A stretch of 64,000 bases of DNA from Actinacidiphila sp. DG2A-62 (GCF_035825295.1 NZ_JAYMGI010000002.1:7578001-7642000), one strand, 5' to 3'. Positions 35,768-44,935 are shown, numbered from the stretch's first letter. Notes: generated by a model not told the origin, from the sequence alone. Translations and numbers: made by a program.

Positions 35768-37355
35768 ATGGCCGTCGAGGCCCCGCTCACGTTCGGCCAG
35801 TTGTCGACCTGGCGTTCCATCGAGACCTTCGCCGCGGACCGGCTGATGGAGGTCAACGTCCCCGCCCTGTGGGACGTCACCGGCCTCACTGAGTCCGAAG
35901 TGCGCCTTGGGCTGCGGCGATTGACGGCCCGTCATGAAGCGTTGCGCACGACGTTCCACGCCCGGCGGGACCCGTTCACGACGGCCGGGGCCGCGTCCGC
36001 GACGGCCGGGACCGCGTCCACGACGGCAGCGGGCCCCGCCAGCGGCTCGTCCGAGCCCTTCCAACGGGTCCACGACGAGCTGCCGTTCACCCTCGGCCGG
36101 GTCGAACTCCCGCACCCCGACCCGCTGGAGGCCCAGCAGGTGCTGCGTGAGCTGTACGCGCGGCCGTTCCCGGTCGTCGGCGACCCCGGCCTGGCACGGC
36201 GTGCTGATCACGGTGGGCGGCCGGCCCGTGTGGCTCGCGGTGTCGATGTCGCACATGGTCGTCGACGTGTGGGCGATCCGCGCGCTGGAGAGCGAACTGC
36301 GGCTCGCGGCACGGGAGGACGCCGGCGCGGCGGCCGTCGTCGCGCCCGCGCCCCGCGCACTGGCCGCGCTCCAGCACGGCGACGCGTGGGCCGCGCGCCG
36401 ACGCGGCGCGCAGAAGCACTGGCGGCGCGTGCTGGACACCGGGCCGCTGCACAATCTGCCCGCATTGGGCGGGAGTTCGGACCCGCGCGGTGGGTCCGGC
36501 GGCGCCCCGTACGAACGCCGCGTGCAGGCCACCCTGCGCTCCCACGGGCTGGCCGTGCTGCTGGCCGAGGGAGCGCGGACGCACAAGGTGTCCCCGCAGA
36601 GCCTGCTCACCGCGCTGACCGCCGCGGCGCTGGCCGGACTGCTCGGGCGGGACGCGGTGACGCTGAGCCTGATGTGCGCCAACCGCTTCGACCCCGCGTG
36701 GCTGCCGGTGATCAGCACGATGAACCAACTCGTGCCGCTGCCCTGCCCGGTGGACCGCGACGCGCCGCTCGCGGCCTTCGTCAAACGCACCCATCTGCAG
36801 GCCCTGCTGGCCTACCGGCACGGCTGCTACGACGTGGACGCCGCCGCCGCGCTCGCCGCCGCCGCGCTCGCCGCCGCGGCCCCCGGCCCCGACGGGGCGG
36901 CCTTCACGCACGACTGCTGGTTCAACTACGTGACCGCGCCCGAGGACGACGGCGGGTCCGGGCCCGGACCGCGGCCCGACACCCGGGGCGGGACCGGGAC
37001 CGGGCCCGCGGCGACGCCCGCCGCGACCGTGCCCGACGCCACGCTCGACTGGTCGCCGCCGGCCCGCAACGCCGGACACCCGTTCTACCTGCGGGTCAAC
37101 GGCGACGGATCGCGGTGGGCGGAGCTGACGCTGCGGGTCGACCCGGCACGGGTCCCGCAGGCGGCCGTGCCCGAGCTGCTGCGGACGATCGCCGCGGGCG
37201 CGCGCCGGCTGCTGCACGTCCCGGACGCCACGGTCGGCGCCCTCCTCGACGGCGCCGCCCGCGACCCGCTGCCCGCGGACGTCTTCCCGCCCGCACCCGC
37301 GACCGCGCCGCCCACGACCGCCCCCGCGCCCTGGTCCGTTCAGTTGCCCCGGTAG
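35768..37355 (+). CDS. Stand-alone condensation-domain protein (one frame break)
   Basis: About 530 residues of the NRPS condensation superfamily, with no adenylation or carrier domain attached. The catalytic HHxxxDG motif appears as SHMVVDV near residue 160: the second His and the Asp are kept, the first His is Ser and the Gly is Val. Later family signatures include RTHKVSPQSLLTALTAAAL, SLMCANRFDP and STMNQLVPLP. An extra base near the C-run 36184-36187 breaks the frame; removing it gives GDPAWHGVLITVGG. The ATG at 35768 follows GGAGGGACC. Family members form amide or ester bonds between carrier-bound acyl and amino groups, and free-standing ones may release a polyketide onto an amine. With a free adenylation protein in the same cluster, joining of an amino acid to the polyketide is a fair guess. 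The end overlaps the convergent gene by 16 bases. Confidence 0.82.
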
Positions 37356-37672
37356 CTGAGCACCGAGTGCGCGGAGACGACGATCGGCAGACACAGCTCG
37401 GCCTCCGGCTCGATCACCCGGAACTCGACGATCGCGCGCGGGAAGAGCGCCGCGGCGCCGAGGATGGCGTAGTACGCGTCCAGGTCGCAGACGAGCTGGT
37501 ACACGGAGGCCGAGACCTGCCCGTCGGCCAGGACCGAGAGGCGGCCGTCCTGGCCGGTGCGGCCGCGCACCACCTCCTGCCAGCCCGACTCGGTCTGCCG
37601 GCGCAGCAGGACGTTCACGTCCGCCGCCGGAACACCGAACGAACTGTCCACGATGTGGACATCGAGGCTCAT
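37340..37672 (-). CDS. Transthyretin / hydroxyisourate-hydrolase-like protein
   Basis: 110 residues, the usual length of the HIUase/transthyretin fold. The N-terminal DVHIVDSSFGVPAADVNVLL matches the family start with its catalytic His, the DGR of GRTGQDGRL supplies the conserved Arg, and the protein ends in SYRGN, close to the family signature YRGS. The second active His, in the HxHVPLL motif of true hydrolases, is Cys here (AELCLPIV), and the last Ser is Asn. It may therefore be a repurposed member acting in the cluster rather than in purine breakdown, and no other urate gene is near. The ATG at 37672 has GGAGA upstream; an upstream extension would be Arg-rich and unlike the family. It is convergent with the condensation gene. 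Confidence 0.75.
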   Translation of the reverse strand: MSLDVHIVDSSFGVPAADVNVLLRRQTESGWQEVVRGRTGQDGRLSVLADGQVSASVYQLVCDLDAYYAILGAAALFPRAIVEFRVIEPEAELCLPIVVSAHSVLSYRGN

Positions 37673-37746
37673 GGGAATCACCGTCTCCGCTTCGGACCTG
37701 GGGCAACGGCGCCGGAGCCGGCGCCTCGCACGAGAGTGGGGAGCGC

Positions 37747-37872
37747 CGCTATCGCCCCGCTCTCGCCGCGCCATCGCCGGCGATCGCCGCCCCATCACCG
37801 GGCCATCGCCCGCGCGCCGCGCCCGTCGGCCGCCCGCGCCGGCCGGTGCGCGGCGAGAGCGAGGCGATAGCG
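37747..37872. repeat. Long inverted repeat in a divergent intergenic region
   Basis: Arms at 37747-37767 and 37852-37872 are complementary over 20 of 21 bases (core CGCTATCGCC and GGCGATAGCG) with an 84-base spacer. A perfect 12-base palindrome ATCGCCGGCGAT lies between them at 37773-37784. The 315-base gap 37673-37987 separates the divergent starts of the HIUase-like gene and the secreted peptide gene, so a regulator binding two half-sites or a cruciform is possible. Nothing else was recognised in the gap. Confidence 0.7.
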
Positions 37873-37987
37873 AGCCGGCAGCGGCACGAGGACGGACCGA
37901 AAGGGGCCTGCCGAACCATCGGTGTCATCGAAAGCGGCGGACCCGGACGGGCCGGCCGCGACCTCCCCGCCCCAAGGAGACGGCATC

Positions 37988-38296
37988 ATGACGGCTCGCA
38001 CCCTGCGCCACGGCATCACCGCGGCTTCCCTGCTCCTGGCCCTGACCGGCGGCGGCGCGGCCCTGGCCGCGACCCACCGGCCCGCCCCCGCGCACCACGC
38101 CGCGGTGAGCGCGGACGGCACGGGCACGGCGGGCACGGCGGGCGCTGCCGGCGGCACGGTCGTGAGCCCCGCGAACACCATCTGGGACGCCCCGGCGCCG
38201 AACCCGACGAACCCGACGAACCCGACGAACCCGACCCCCGCGCCGGTCCCGACCACCGACCCCACCGCGAGCCCCGACAACACCATCTGGGACTGA
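37988..38296 (+). CDS. Small secreted protein with repeated NTIWD pentapeptide
   Basis: 102 residues, family not recognised. The ATG at 37988 has AAGGAGA upstream. Residues 1-29 are a classical signal peptide (TLRH, then hydrophobic AASLLLALTGGGAA, cleavage likely after ALA). The mature part of ~73 residues is Ala/Gly/Pro-rich, with three NPT repeats, and carries NTIWD twice: in SPANTIWDAP (38174-38188) and as the last five residues (38279-38293). Both copies use the same 15 bases. No Cys is present, so it is neither a lipoprotein nor a disulfide peptide. It faces the large TPR-containing regulator gene, 152 bases away. The layout resembles precursors of secreted signal peptides, whose active part is often the C-terminal pentapeptide, but that role is inference. 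Confidence 0.7.
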   Translation: MTARTLRHGITAASLLLALTGGGAALAATHRPAPAHHAAVSADGTGTAGTAGAAGGTVVSPANTIWDAPAPNPTNPTNPTNPTPAPVPTTDPTASPDNTIWD

Positions 38297-38447
38297 CCGC
38301 GCGGCCCCACCGCCCGCGAGCGGCACCGCCGGTCCGGTGTTCCGCGCCGTACGGGCCCCTCGCCGCCCGATCTCGCCCCGCCCGATCTCGCCCCGCCCGA
38401 CCGCGCGCCGTCCCCGGCCTCCGGCCGACCCCCGCCCCGGGCTCCGC

Positions 38448-41400
38448 TCAGTCCGCCGGCCCCTCGGCCCCCGCGACCGCCCGCACCGCCGGCCCGACGG
38501 CGACGCCCGCACCGGCCTGCGACGCCCCCTGCGACGCATCCGGCGCCGCGCCCTGGGCGGCGCCCGCCACCCCACCCCGCAGCAGCGACCTGATCTCGTC
38601 GGCCAGCGCCACGTTGCCGTCGCCGACGTGCAGCCCCGCCAGCACCCCGCCCGCCGCCTGCCAGTCCGCCTTCGCCCCGGCCGCCTCGCCGGCCGCGGCC
38701 CTGACCCGGCCGCGCAGCACCATCGCCTGCGCCTGCTGGAGCGTCGCGCCGATGGCCTCGAACCCCCGCAGCGCCCGCTGGGCATACCCCTGCGCGGCCT
38801 CCAGGTCACCGGCCAGCAGCACCTCGCCCAGCGCCAGCGCCACCCTGCTCTCCGCCATCCGCGCCCTGGACCCCACCGCCAGGTCCAGCGCCTCGGTCAG
38901 CCGCGCCGCCGCCGCATCCGGCCGGCCGCGCCGCCGGTCCACCGCGGCGAGCCCGAGCAGCGCGTAGCACTCGCCGACCCGGTCGCGCGCCGCGCGCACG
39001 CTCTCCAGCACGGCGCTGTACGCCGCGTACGCCTCGTCCAACCGCCCCTTGCGCAGGTGCAGTTCGCCCATCCGGTTCTGCACCTGCGCGGCCACCCTGC
39101 GGTTGCCGACCTGGCGACAGATCGCGTCCGCGCGCGCCAGCAGCTCCAGCGCGGCATCCTCCTCGCCGCAATCCAGGTGGGCGTGCGCCATGTTGTGCAG
39201 CACGTGCGCCTCGGCGATCCGGTCGCCCGACACCTGGAAGACGCCCAGCGCCGCCTCCCAGCGGGCCCGCGCCGACACCAGGTCCCCCGCAAGCCGGTCC
39301 AGGTACGCCATGTTGCGCAGCACCAGAGCGGCGCCGTGGTCGTCGCCCAACTGCTCGTACAGCGCGTACGCCTGGTCGAACTGCCGCTTGGCCGGCGCAG
39401 ACGACTGCTCGAACATGTGCAGCGACCCCAGCGAGTAGCGCATCGCGGCCTCGCCGTGCAGGTCCCCCGCCCGGCAGGCGGCCTTCAGCGCCACCTCGTG
39501 CGTCTCCCGCCAGTCGTCGAAGTAGCAGTGCGCCTCGAAGATCGTCACCGAGCTGAGCGCCAGGTCCCAGCTGTGCTCGACCATCCCGGACACCGCCGCC
39601 TGGCGCACCGCGGCCACGATGGCGCTGCGCTCCTGCTCGTACCAGGCCAGCGGGTCGGCGAGCAGCCGCTCCACCAGGCGGTCCGGCAGCCGCCACCGGC
39701 TGGCCGGGCTGCGCCGCTCCAGGAACCCGCCGGCGTACTCGCGCCGGTGCGCCTCGCCGGTCAGCGACAGCAGCGCGCCGAGCCAGCGCTCCAGCGCCGC
39801 GCCGCGCTCGTCCGCGCCCTCCTCGACCAGCCGCTCCTGCGCGAACGGCCGGGTGATGTCGTGGAAGCTGTAGCGCACCTGGCCGCCGGGCCCGGGGCTG
39901 GCGTCGATCAGGTACGCCTCGGCCAGCACCTCCAGGGCCTCCTGGGCCCGCAGCACGTCGACCTCCAGCAGCGGAGAGCCCACCCACGCCGCGAAGTTGG
40001 GCACGTCGAGCAGCGCCAGCCGGCGGAACAGCAGCCGCGCGTCGTCCGAAAGGCTGTCGTACGTCAGCGAGATGCTCGCCCGAACCGTCATCTCGCCGTG
40101 GCCCAGCTCGTCCAGCCGGCGCGACTCGTCCAGCAGCCGGTCCACCAGGTCCGCGACGCTCCAGTGCGGGCGCGCGGCCAGCCGCGCCGCGCAGATCCGC
40201 AGGGCCAGCGGCAACCTGCCGCACAGCCGCGACAGTTCGGCGACGCCCTCCGGATCGGCGGCCACCCGCTCGGGGCCGACGAAGTGGGTGAGCAGCTCCA
40301 CCGCGCCGGGTTCGCTCAGCGCGCCGATCTCCACCCGGCCGGTCGACGGCAGTCCGGTCAGCCGGCGCCGGCTGGTCACCAGCACCGCGCAGTCCGCGGT
40401 GCCCGGCAGCAGACAGGTCACCTGCCGCTCGGTCATCGCGTCGTCCAGCACGATCAGCAGCCGACGGTCGCTGACCAGGTCGCGGAACAGCTCGGCGCGC
40501 TCCTCCAGAGTCCTGGGCACACTCGGCCCGAGGACGCCGAGCGCGCGCAGGAACCGCTCCAGGATGTCCGAGGGGCTCACCGGCCGGTCGCCCGCGCGCA
40601 GATCGGCGAAGAGCTGCCCGTCCGGGAACTCCGCGGCCAGCCGGTGCGCCACGTGCACCGCGAGCGTCGTCTTGCCCGCGCCGCCCGGGCCCACGATCAC
40701 GCAGATCGGCACGGCCTGCCCGCGCCCGTGCCCGCCGTCGTGCGCGCGCAACTGCCGCAGCACGGACTCGACGTTCTCGTCGCGGCCGATGAAGTCGGGG
40801 ATCGCGGCGGGCAGCAGACTCGGCGAACGGACCGCGCCGGCCGCGACGTCGGCGAACGCGCCGGCGTTCGAGCCCGCGCCGAAACGCGCCTGCGCGGACG
40901 GTCCGCCGGCCGCGGTTCCCGACCCGGCGCCCGCGGCGCCGGATGCGGCGGGCGCTGCGGCCGCGGTCGGATCCGCGCCGTGAGCCCCGGCCGTGCCCTG
41001 GCCCGGCCCCCGGTCGGCCGCTGCGACGAAAGGCTTCCCGCCGACGCCACGACCGGACTCCCGGCCGTCCGCGCCGGCGCGCCCGCGCCCGTCCCGCGAC
41101 TCGAACTCCGGGTCCCGCTGGGCCTGTTCCCGGTACCGCCGTTCCTGGTACGCCCGCTCCCGGTACGGCTCCCGCCGGGGCTCTTCGCCGTACGCGTCCT
41201 GGTACGGGTCCGGGCCCGCTGAATCCGGGTATGCGGCGTCCAGGTATGCGGCCGAATACGCGGGGTCCTGGTGCGCGGCGTCCGGATACGCGGGGTCCTG
41301 GTGCGCGGAACGCGGCGCCGACGCGCGGCCGTCCGGGCGTACCCGGTCGTACCCCGGCTCCGGCACGCGGTCCTGCACCCGCTCGTGCCGCTGCCCGCCC

Positions 41401-42266
41401 GGCCCCTGCCCGCCCGGCCCCGGCGCCGCGGCCGATCCGCCGCCCGAGCCCTGCCCGGGGGCGGTCCGCACCGCTCCGGGCGGCCGGGCCGCATAGCCGA
41501 GCGCGGCCGGCGGCGGGAACACCCCGGACAGCAACGCCTCGTGCAGCGACCGCAGTTCGCTGCCGGGCTCGATCCCCAGCTCGTCGCGGAGCGCGGTGCG
41601 CGCGGCGCGGTAGGCGTCCAGCGCCTCGGCCTGCCGGCCCGCCGAGTACAGCGCGGCCATCAGCAGCGCCCAGAAGTGCTCGTGCAGCGGGCGCTCCGCG
41701 ACCAGCGCGCGCAGCTCGCCGATCGCCTCGTGGTGCTCGCCGGCCTGCAGCGAGCACTCCAGCGTCTCGCCGATCACCGCGAGCCGCCGCTCGTCGAGCC
41801 TCCCCACGCCCTGACGGGTGAGGATGCTGTCGATGTCGGCCAGCGCCGGTCCGCGCCACAGCGCGAGCGCCGAGCGCAGGACCCGCGCCGCGCCCGCCGG
41901 GTCGCCGGCCGTCCGGGCCGCCCGCCCCTCGTTCACCCGAGCCTCGAAGTCGTGCAGGTCGAAACCGTGCCCGGCGATGCGCAGCAGATAACCGGGGCGG
42001 CGGGTGTCGATCAGGTCCTCGCCGCACGCGGCCAGGATGCGGCGGCGCAGCGCCGAGATGCAGATCTGTATCTGGCCGCGGGAGGTGGCCGGCGGGTCGT
42101 CGTCCCACACCGCGTCGATGAGCCGCTCGACGGAGATCACATGCCCGGCCTCCAGCAGTAACATCGACAGGACGGTGCGCTCGCGTGAACCACCGAGCTG
42201 CACAGAACGCCCGTCGGCTGAAACGTCCAGATGCCCGAGTATGCGGAACTCCACTGATTCCCCCAC
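38448..42266 (-). CDS. AfsR-like SARP / NB-ARC / TPR transcription regulator
   Basis: 1272 residues from GTG 42266; GTG 42254 (VEFRILGHLDV, with GGGGGA four bases before) is a likely alternative and gives the usual SARP start. Domains: OmpR-type winged helix, residues 1-100; bacterial transcriptional activation domain, about 100-250; a long Pro/Gly/Tyr-rich linker with AAYPDSAG and QDPAYPD repeats, about 250-510; NB-ARC ATPase with Walker A GPGGAGKTTLA near 525, Walker B LLIVLDDA and the GLPLAL-like GRLPLALRI; then TPR helices from about 880 to 1210. SARPs bind direct repeats and activate antibiotic genes, and the NB-ARC/TPR half senses a signal. As the only pathway-type regulator next to the PKS genes it is the prime candidate for cluster control. 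It is convergent with the NTIWD peptide gene. Confidence 0.93.
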   Translation of the reverse strand: MGESVEFRILGHLDVSADGRSVQLGGSRERTVLSMLLLEAGHVISVERLIDAVWDDDPPATSRGQIQICISALRRRILAACGEDLIDTRRPGYLLRIAGHGFDLHDFEARVNEGRAARTAGDPAGAARVLRSALALWRGPALADIDSILTRQGVGRLDERRLAVIGETLECSLQAGEHHEAIGELRALVAERPLHEHFWALLMAALYSAGRQAEALDAYRAARTALRDELGIEPGSELRSLHEALLSGVFPPPAALGYAARPPGAVRTAPGQGSGGGSAAAPGPGGQGPGGQRHERVQDRVPEPGYDRVRPDGRASAPRSAHQDPAYPDAAHQDPAYSAAYLDAAYPDSAGPDPYQDAYGEEPRREPYRERAYQERRYREQAQRDPEFESRDGRGRAGADGRESGRGVGGKPFVAAADRGPGQGTAGAHGADPTAAAAPAASGAAGAGSGTAAGGPSAQARFGAGSNAGAFADVAAGAVRSPSLLPAAIPDFIGRDENVESVLRQLRAHDGGHGRGQAVPICVIVGPGGAGKTTLAVHVAHRLAAEFPDGQLFADLRAGDRPVSPSDILERFLRALGVLGPSVPRTLEERAELFRDLVSDRRLLIVLDDAMTERQVTCLLPGTADCAVLVTSRRRLTGLPSTGRVEIGALSEPGAVELLTHFVGPERVAADPEGVAELSRLCGRLPLALRICAARLAARPHWSVADLVDRLLDESRRLDELGHGEMTVRASISLTYDSLSDDARLLFRRLALLDVPNFAAWVGSPLLEVDVLRAQEALEVLAEAYLIDASPGPGGQVRYSFHDITRPFAQERLVEEGADERGAALERWLGALLSLTGEAHRREYAGGFLERRSPASRWRLPDRLVERLLADPLAWYEQERSAIVAAVRQAAVSGMVEHSWDLALSSVTIFEAHCYFDDWRETHEVALKAACRAGDLHGEAAMRYSLGSLHMFEQSSAPAKRQFDQAYALYEQLGDDHGAALVLRNMAYLDRLAGDLVSARARWEAALGVFQVSGDRIAEAHVLHNMAHAHLDCGEEDAALELLARADAICRQVGNRRVAAQVQNRMGELHLRKGRLDEAYAAYSAVLESVRAARDRVGECYALLGLAAVDRRRGRPDAAAARLTEALDLAVGSRARMAESRVALALGEVLLAGDLEAAQGYAQRALRGFEAIGATLQQAQAMVLRGRVRAAAGEAAGAKADWQAAGGVLAGLHVGDGNVALADEIRSLLRGGVAGAAQGAAPDASQGASQAGAGVAVGPAVRAVAGAEGPAD

Positions 42267-42609
42267 GACGCTGACGCGTCCCCGTAAACGAAAGGTCCGT
42301 GCGGGTTGAGCGGTACTGAGGACGAGTTGATGGTGCTGTGGTCAGGCGGTCATGGTAGCCCACACCGATCACTTGGGAACCGTGCAAACCGAGAACGCAC
42401 TGTGAATTCGTATACGCCTCCGGCAACTCCGCTTTCCCATCCGGTCGCTGGTAATGGCGAATACTTTCGGTGCCCATTTGACTGCTGGAGCGGTTGATAA
42501 GGGTGGGACGTGCGGTGCGTCCGAGAGCGCAGGTATTCCGTGGGGGCCGGGTATCGCCGTGCGTTTTCGGATGCGCGCGCGAACCGGTGCGGGGCCGTAG
42601 GCTGGTGCG
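42267..42609. other. Divergent intergenic region, SARP gene and phosphatase gene
   Basis: 343 bases, clearly richer in A and T than its surroundings, so it should hold the promoters of both genes. TTGACT occurs at 42478-42483 on the plus strand, followed after 12 bases by GATAAG, too close for a standard promoter. No certain site was found. Confidence 0.5.
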
Positions 42610-43074
42610 GTGCATCTCTGCTTCGTCTGCACCGGGAACATCTGCCGGTCGCCCTCCGCCGCCCTGGTCGTCGCCGAACACCTGCGCAGGCAGGGCCTGG
42701 ACCACCGGGTGCGGGTCACCAGCGCCGGCATCGGGCCGTGGCACGCCGGCGAGGACATCGACGAGCGGGCCGGCGAGGTGCTGCTGCGGCACGGCTACCC
42801 GGTCGAGCACGTCGCCGCCCAGGTCGGCGCGGAGCACCTGGACGCCGATCTGTTCCTGGCCATGGACCGCGGCCATCAGAAGGCGCTGCGCGGCCTGGTC
42901 GAGGACCCCGGGCGCATCCGGCTGCTGCGCTCCTTCGACCCCGCCGCGCACGGCGACCTCGACGTCCCGGACCCCTATTATGGGGGCGACGAGGGCTTCG
43001 AGGAGGTCCTGGCGATGATCGAGGCGGCGACGCCCGGCCTGCTCGACTGGGTCCGCGACCACCTCGACCCGTGA
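42610..43074 (+). CDS. Low-molecular-weight protein tyrosine phosphatase
   Basis: 154 residues, full family length. The phosphate-binding loop CTGNICRS (C-x5-R) starts at residue 7 and the general acid Asp is in VPDPYYGG near residue 122. Cytoplasmic enzymes of this family remove phosphate from Tyr residues; in Streptomyces homologues influence development and antibiotic production, but the substrate here is unknown. The GTG at 42610 puts the P-loop at the normal distance from the N-terminus. Its stop overlaps the next start as GTGA, so the two genes are coupled. It is transcribed away from the SARP gene. Confidence 0.93.
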   Translation: MHLCFVCTGNICRSPSAALVVAEHLRRQGLDHRVRVTSAGIGPWHAGEDIDERAGEVLLRHGYPVEHVAAQVGAEHLDADLFLAMDRGHQKALRGLVEDPGRIRLLRSFDPAAHGDLDVPDPYYGGDEGFEEVLAMIEAATPGLLDWVRDHLDP

Positions 43075-44045
43075 GCGGGCGCCCGCCGGCGTCGCCCGGC
43101 GACGACCCCGTCGCCGCCGCGGCCCGCCTGACCGGCCGCACGGCGACCGACCCCCGGCCCATGTCCGGGGCCCTCACCCGGCTCACCCTCACGGACCCCC
43201 GGGCCACGGACCCCCGGTCCACCGATCCCCGGTCCACCAACCTTCGGGCGGCCCCTCCCCGAAGCACCGGCCCGCGGGCCGCCGGCGGGCCCGTCGCCGC
43301 GGTGGTCAAGCGCGGGGACGGCCCCGGCGCCGTGGCCGCGGAGGCGGCCGGCCTGCGCTGGCTGGCCGAAGCGGACGCGGTGCGCGTCCCGGCCGTCCTC
43401 GGCGCGGACGCGCACTGGCTGGTCACCGAGCACGTCCCGCAGGGACCGCCGGACGCACGGGCCGCGGAGGAGTTCGGCCGGGACCTCGCGGCCCTGCACG
43501 CCGCCGGCGCCCCCGCGTTCGGCGCGCCGCCGCCCGGCGGCCCGCGCGAGGCGACCATCGGGCGCGCCCCGATGCGCAACGAGACCGGGCCCGACTGGCC
43601 CTCCTGGTACGCCGAGCACCGGGTGCTGCGCTACCTGCGGCTCGCGGTCGACGCGGGCGCGCTGCGGCCGGCCGAGGCCGTCGTCGTCGAGCGCGTGTGC
43701 GCCCGGCTGCCGGAGCTGGCCGGCCCCGCGGAGCCGCCCGCCAGGCTGCACGGCGACCTGTGGAGCGGGAACGTCCTGTGGGGCGCGGACGGCGCCGTAC
43801 GGCTCATCGACCCGGCCGCGCACGGCGGCCACCGCGAGACCGACCTCGCCATGCTGCGGCTGTTCGGCTGCCCGCACCTGGACCGCGTCCTGGCCGCGTA
43901 CGACGAGGCCGCGCCGCTCGCCGCCGGCTGGACCGCGCGCGTGCCCCTGCACCAGCTCTTCCCGCTGCTCGTGCACACCGTGCTGTTCGGCCGCGGCTAC
44001 GCGCGAGACGCCCTCGCCGCGGCCCGGTCCGCGCTCTCGTCCTGA
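43071..44045 (+). CDS. Fructosamine kinase family protein
   Basis: 324 residues. Family members phosphorylate sugars attached to protein amines so that the adduct falls off. The catalytic loop is ARLHGDLWSGNVLW, with the metal-binding LIDPAAHGGHRETDLAML after it. Also seen are the nucleotide-binding Lys region AAVVKRGDGPGA and the family segment WPSWYAEHRVLRYL. Residues ~25-65 contain TDPR repeats (about 43190-43265) not found in typical members. The GTG at 43071 overlaps the phosphatase stop. Pairing of a phosphatase of this family with a fructosamine kinase-like gene occurs in other actinomycetes and fits a deglycation role. Confidence 0.9.
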   Translation: MSGRPPASPGDDPVAAAARLTGRTATDPRPMSGALTRLTLTDPRATDPRSTDPRSTNLRAAPPRSTGPRAAGGPVAAVVKRGDGPGAVAAEAAGLRWLAEADAVRVPAVLGADAHWLVTEHVPQGPPDARAAEEFGRDLAALHAAGAPAFGAPPPGGPREATIGRAPMRNETGPDWPSWYAEHRVLRYLRLAVDAGALRPAEAVVVERVCARLPELAGPAEPPARLHGDLWSGNVLWGADGAVRLIDPAAHGGHRETDLAMLRLFGCPHLDRVLAAYDEAAPLAAGWTARVPLHQLFPLLVHTVLFGRGYARDALAAARSALSS

Positions 44046-44102
44046 CGGCGGCGACCGCGCGCGGGGCTCTCGGCCCGTGGCGGCGTACGCGCCCGGCCGG
44101 CG

Positions 44103-44782
44103 TCAGCGCGCGGCGCGCATCCGGGGGACCGGCGGCGGTTCCTCGTCGCCGGGGAGAGCAACAGGCCCTCGGGCGCGGGCAGTCCGTACATCGCGTACAG
44201 CCGGCGGCGGACGCGTTCGGCCGGGTAGCTGTCGGGGTAGACCGCCGCCTTGAAGATGACGCCCTCCAGCACGCTGCGCAGCACGACCTCTTCGAGCGCC
44301 GGGTCCTCGGCGCCCCGTGCCGCGAACAACTCCCGCAGACCGTCCTCCAGTTCGCGCAGCCGCTGCTCCATCCGCGCCTCGGCGGCGGCGAACAGCGGGT
44401 GGGTGGAGGGGTTCACGACGAGGCTCAGCGCCATCCGCTGCACCGGCACGGTCGTCGCGGCGGCGACCACGATGCGGTCGATGATCCCGGCGAGCCGCTC
44501 GTCGGGGGTGCCGGTGACGTCGAGCACCGAGGCGACCCCGTCCAGATAGCGCACCAGCAGCTCGTCCACCAGCCGCTGCTTGCCGGGGAAGTAGTACGTC
44601 AGCAGGCCGCGCGAGACGCCCGCCCGCGTGGTGATCTCCGAGATGGTCGCGTCGTGGTAGCCCTTCTCCGCGAAGACCTCCAGCGCGGCCGCGAGGATCT
44701 TCTCCCGCGACTGGGCCCGCAGTTCCTCGTTCGCCTCCGCCGACCGTGGCGACACCCGGTACCCCCGTCTCCGCTCGCTCAC
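44103..44782 (-). CDS. TetR-family regulator (frame break near the C-terminus)
   Basis: About 226 residues. The helix-turn-helix lies at residues ~28-75 (ILAAALEVFAEKGYHDATIS, TTRAGVSRGLLTYYFPGKQ), with an all-helical ligand domain after it. A missing base in the G-run 44151-44154 breaks the frame close to the end; with it restored the protein ends LLLSPGDEEPPPVPRMRAAR and stops at 44103. Read as printed it would run into the end of the kinase gene. GTG 44782 is the start. A 20-base near-palindrome lies 134 bases upstream (44916-44935), probably its operator, shared with the divergent gene at 45047. Confidence 0.88.
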
Positions 44783-44915
44783 CCGCCGATCCGTTCCCCA
44801 TTGTCACCCGCGTCGCGCGGCCGCCCGAGGCCGACCCGGCCCGGCACACCACGCGTGCGCCAACCACGGTGCGCGAACGGCGTGTTGGGACGACCTGCGG
44901 CAGTTGGGATTTCGA

Positions 44916-44935
44916 TTGGCTGTCTGTACAGTCAA
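44916..44935. promoter_or_regulatory. Near-palindromic operator, probably for the TetR regulator
   Basis: TTGGCTGTCTGTACAGTCAA reads TTGRCTGT-N4-ACAGYCAA on both strands; only one arm position and the centre are off symmetry. It lies between the divergent TetR gene and the gene at 45047 and has the size of a TetR-family site. Confidence 0.65.

Noticed and set aside
38371..38405. Two copies of a 15-base CGATCTCGCCCCGCC unit after the secreted peptide gene
   Set aside because: Short and of simple composition. It has no symmetry that would make a terminator, and no other feature supports a function.
42478..42501. TTGACT ... GATAAG as promoter of the phosphatase gene
   Set aside because: The spacing of 12 bases is too short for a normal sigma-70-type promoter.
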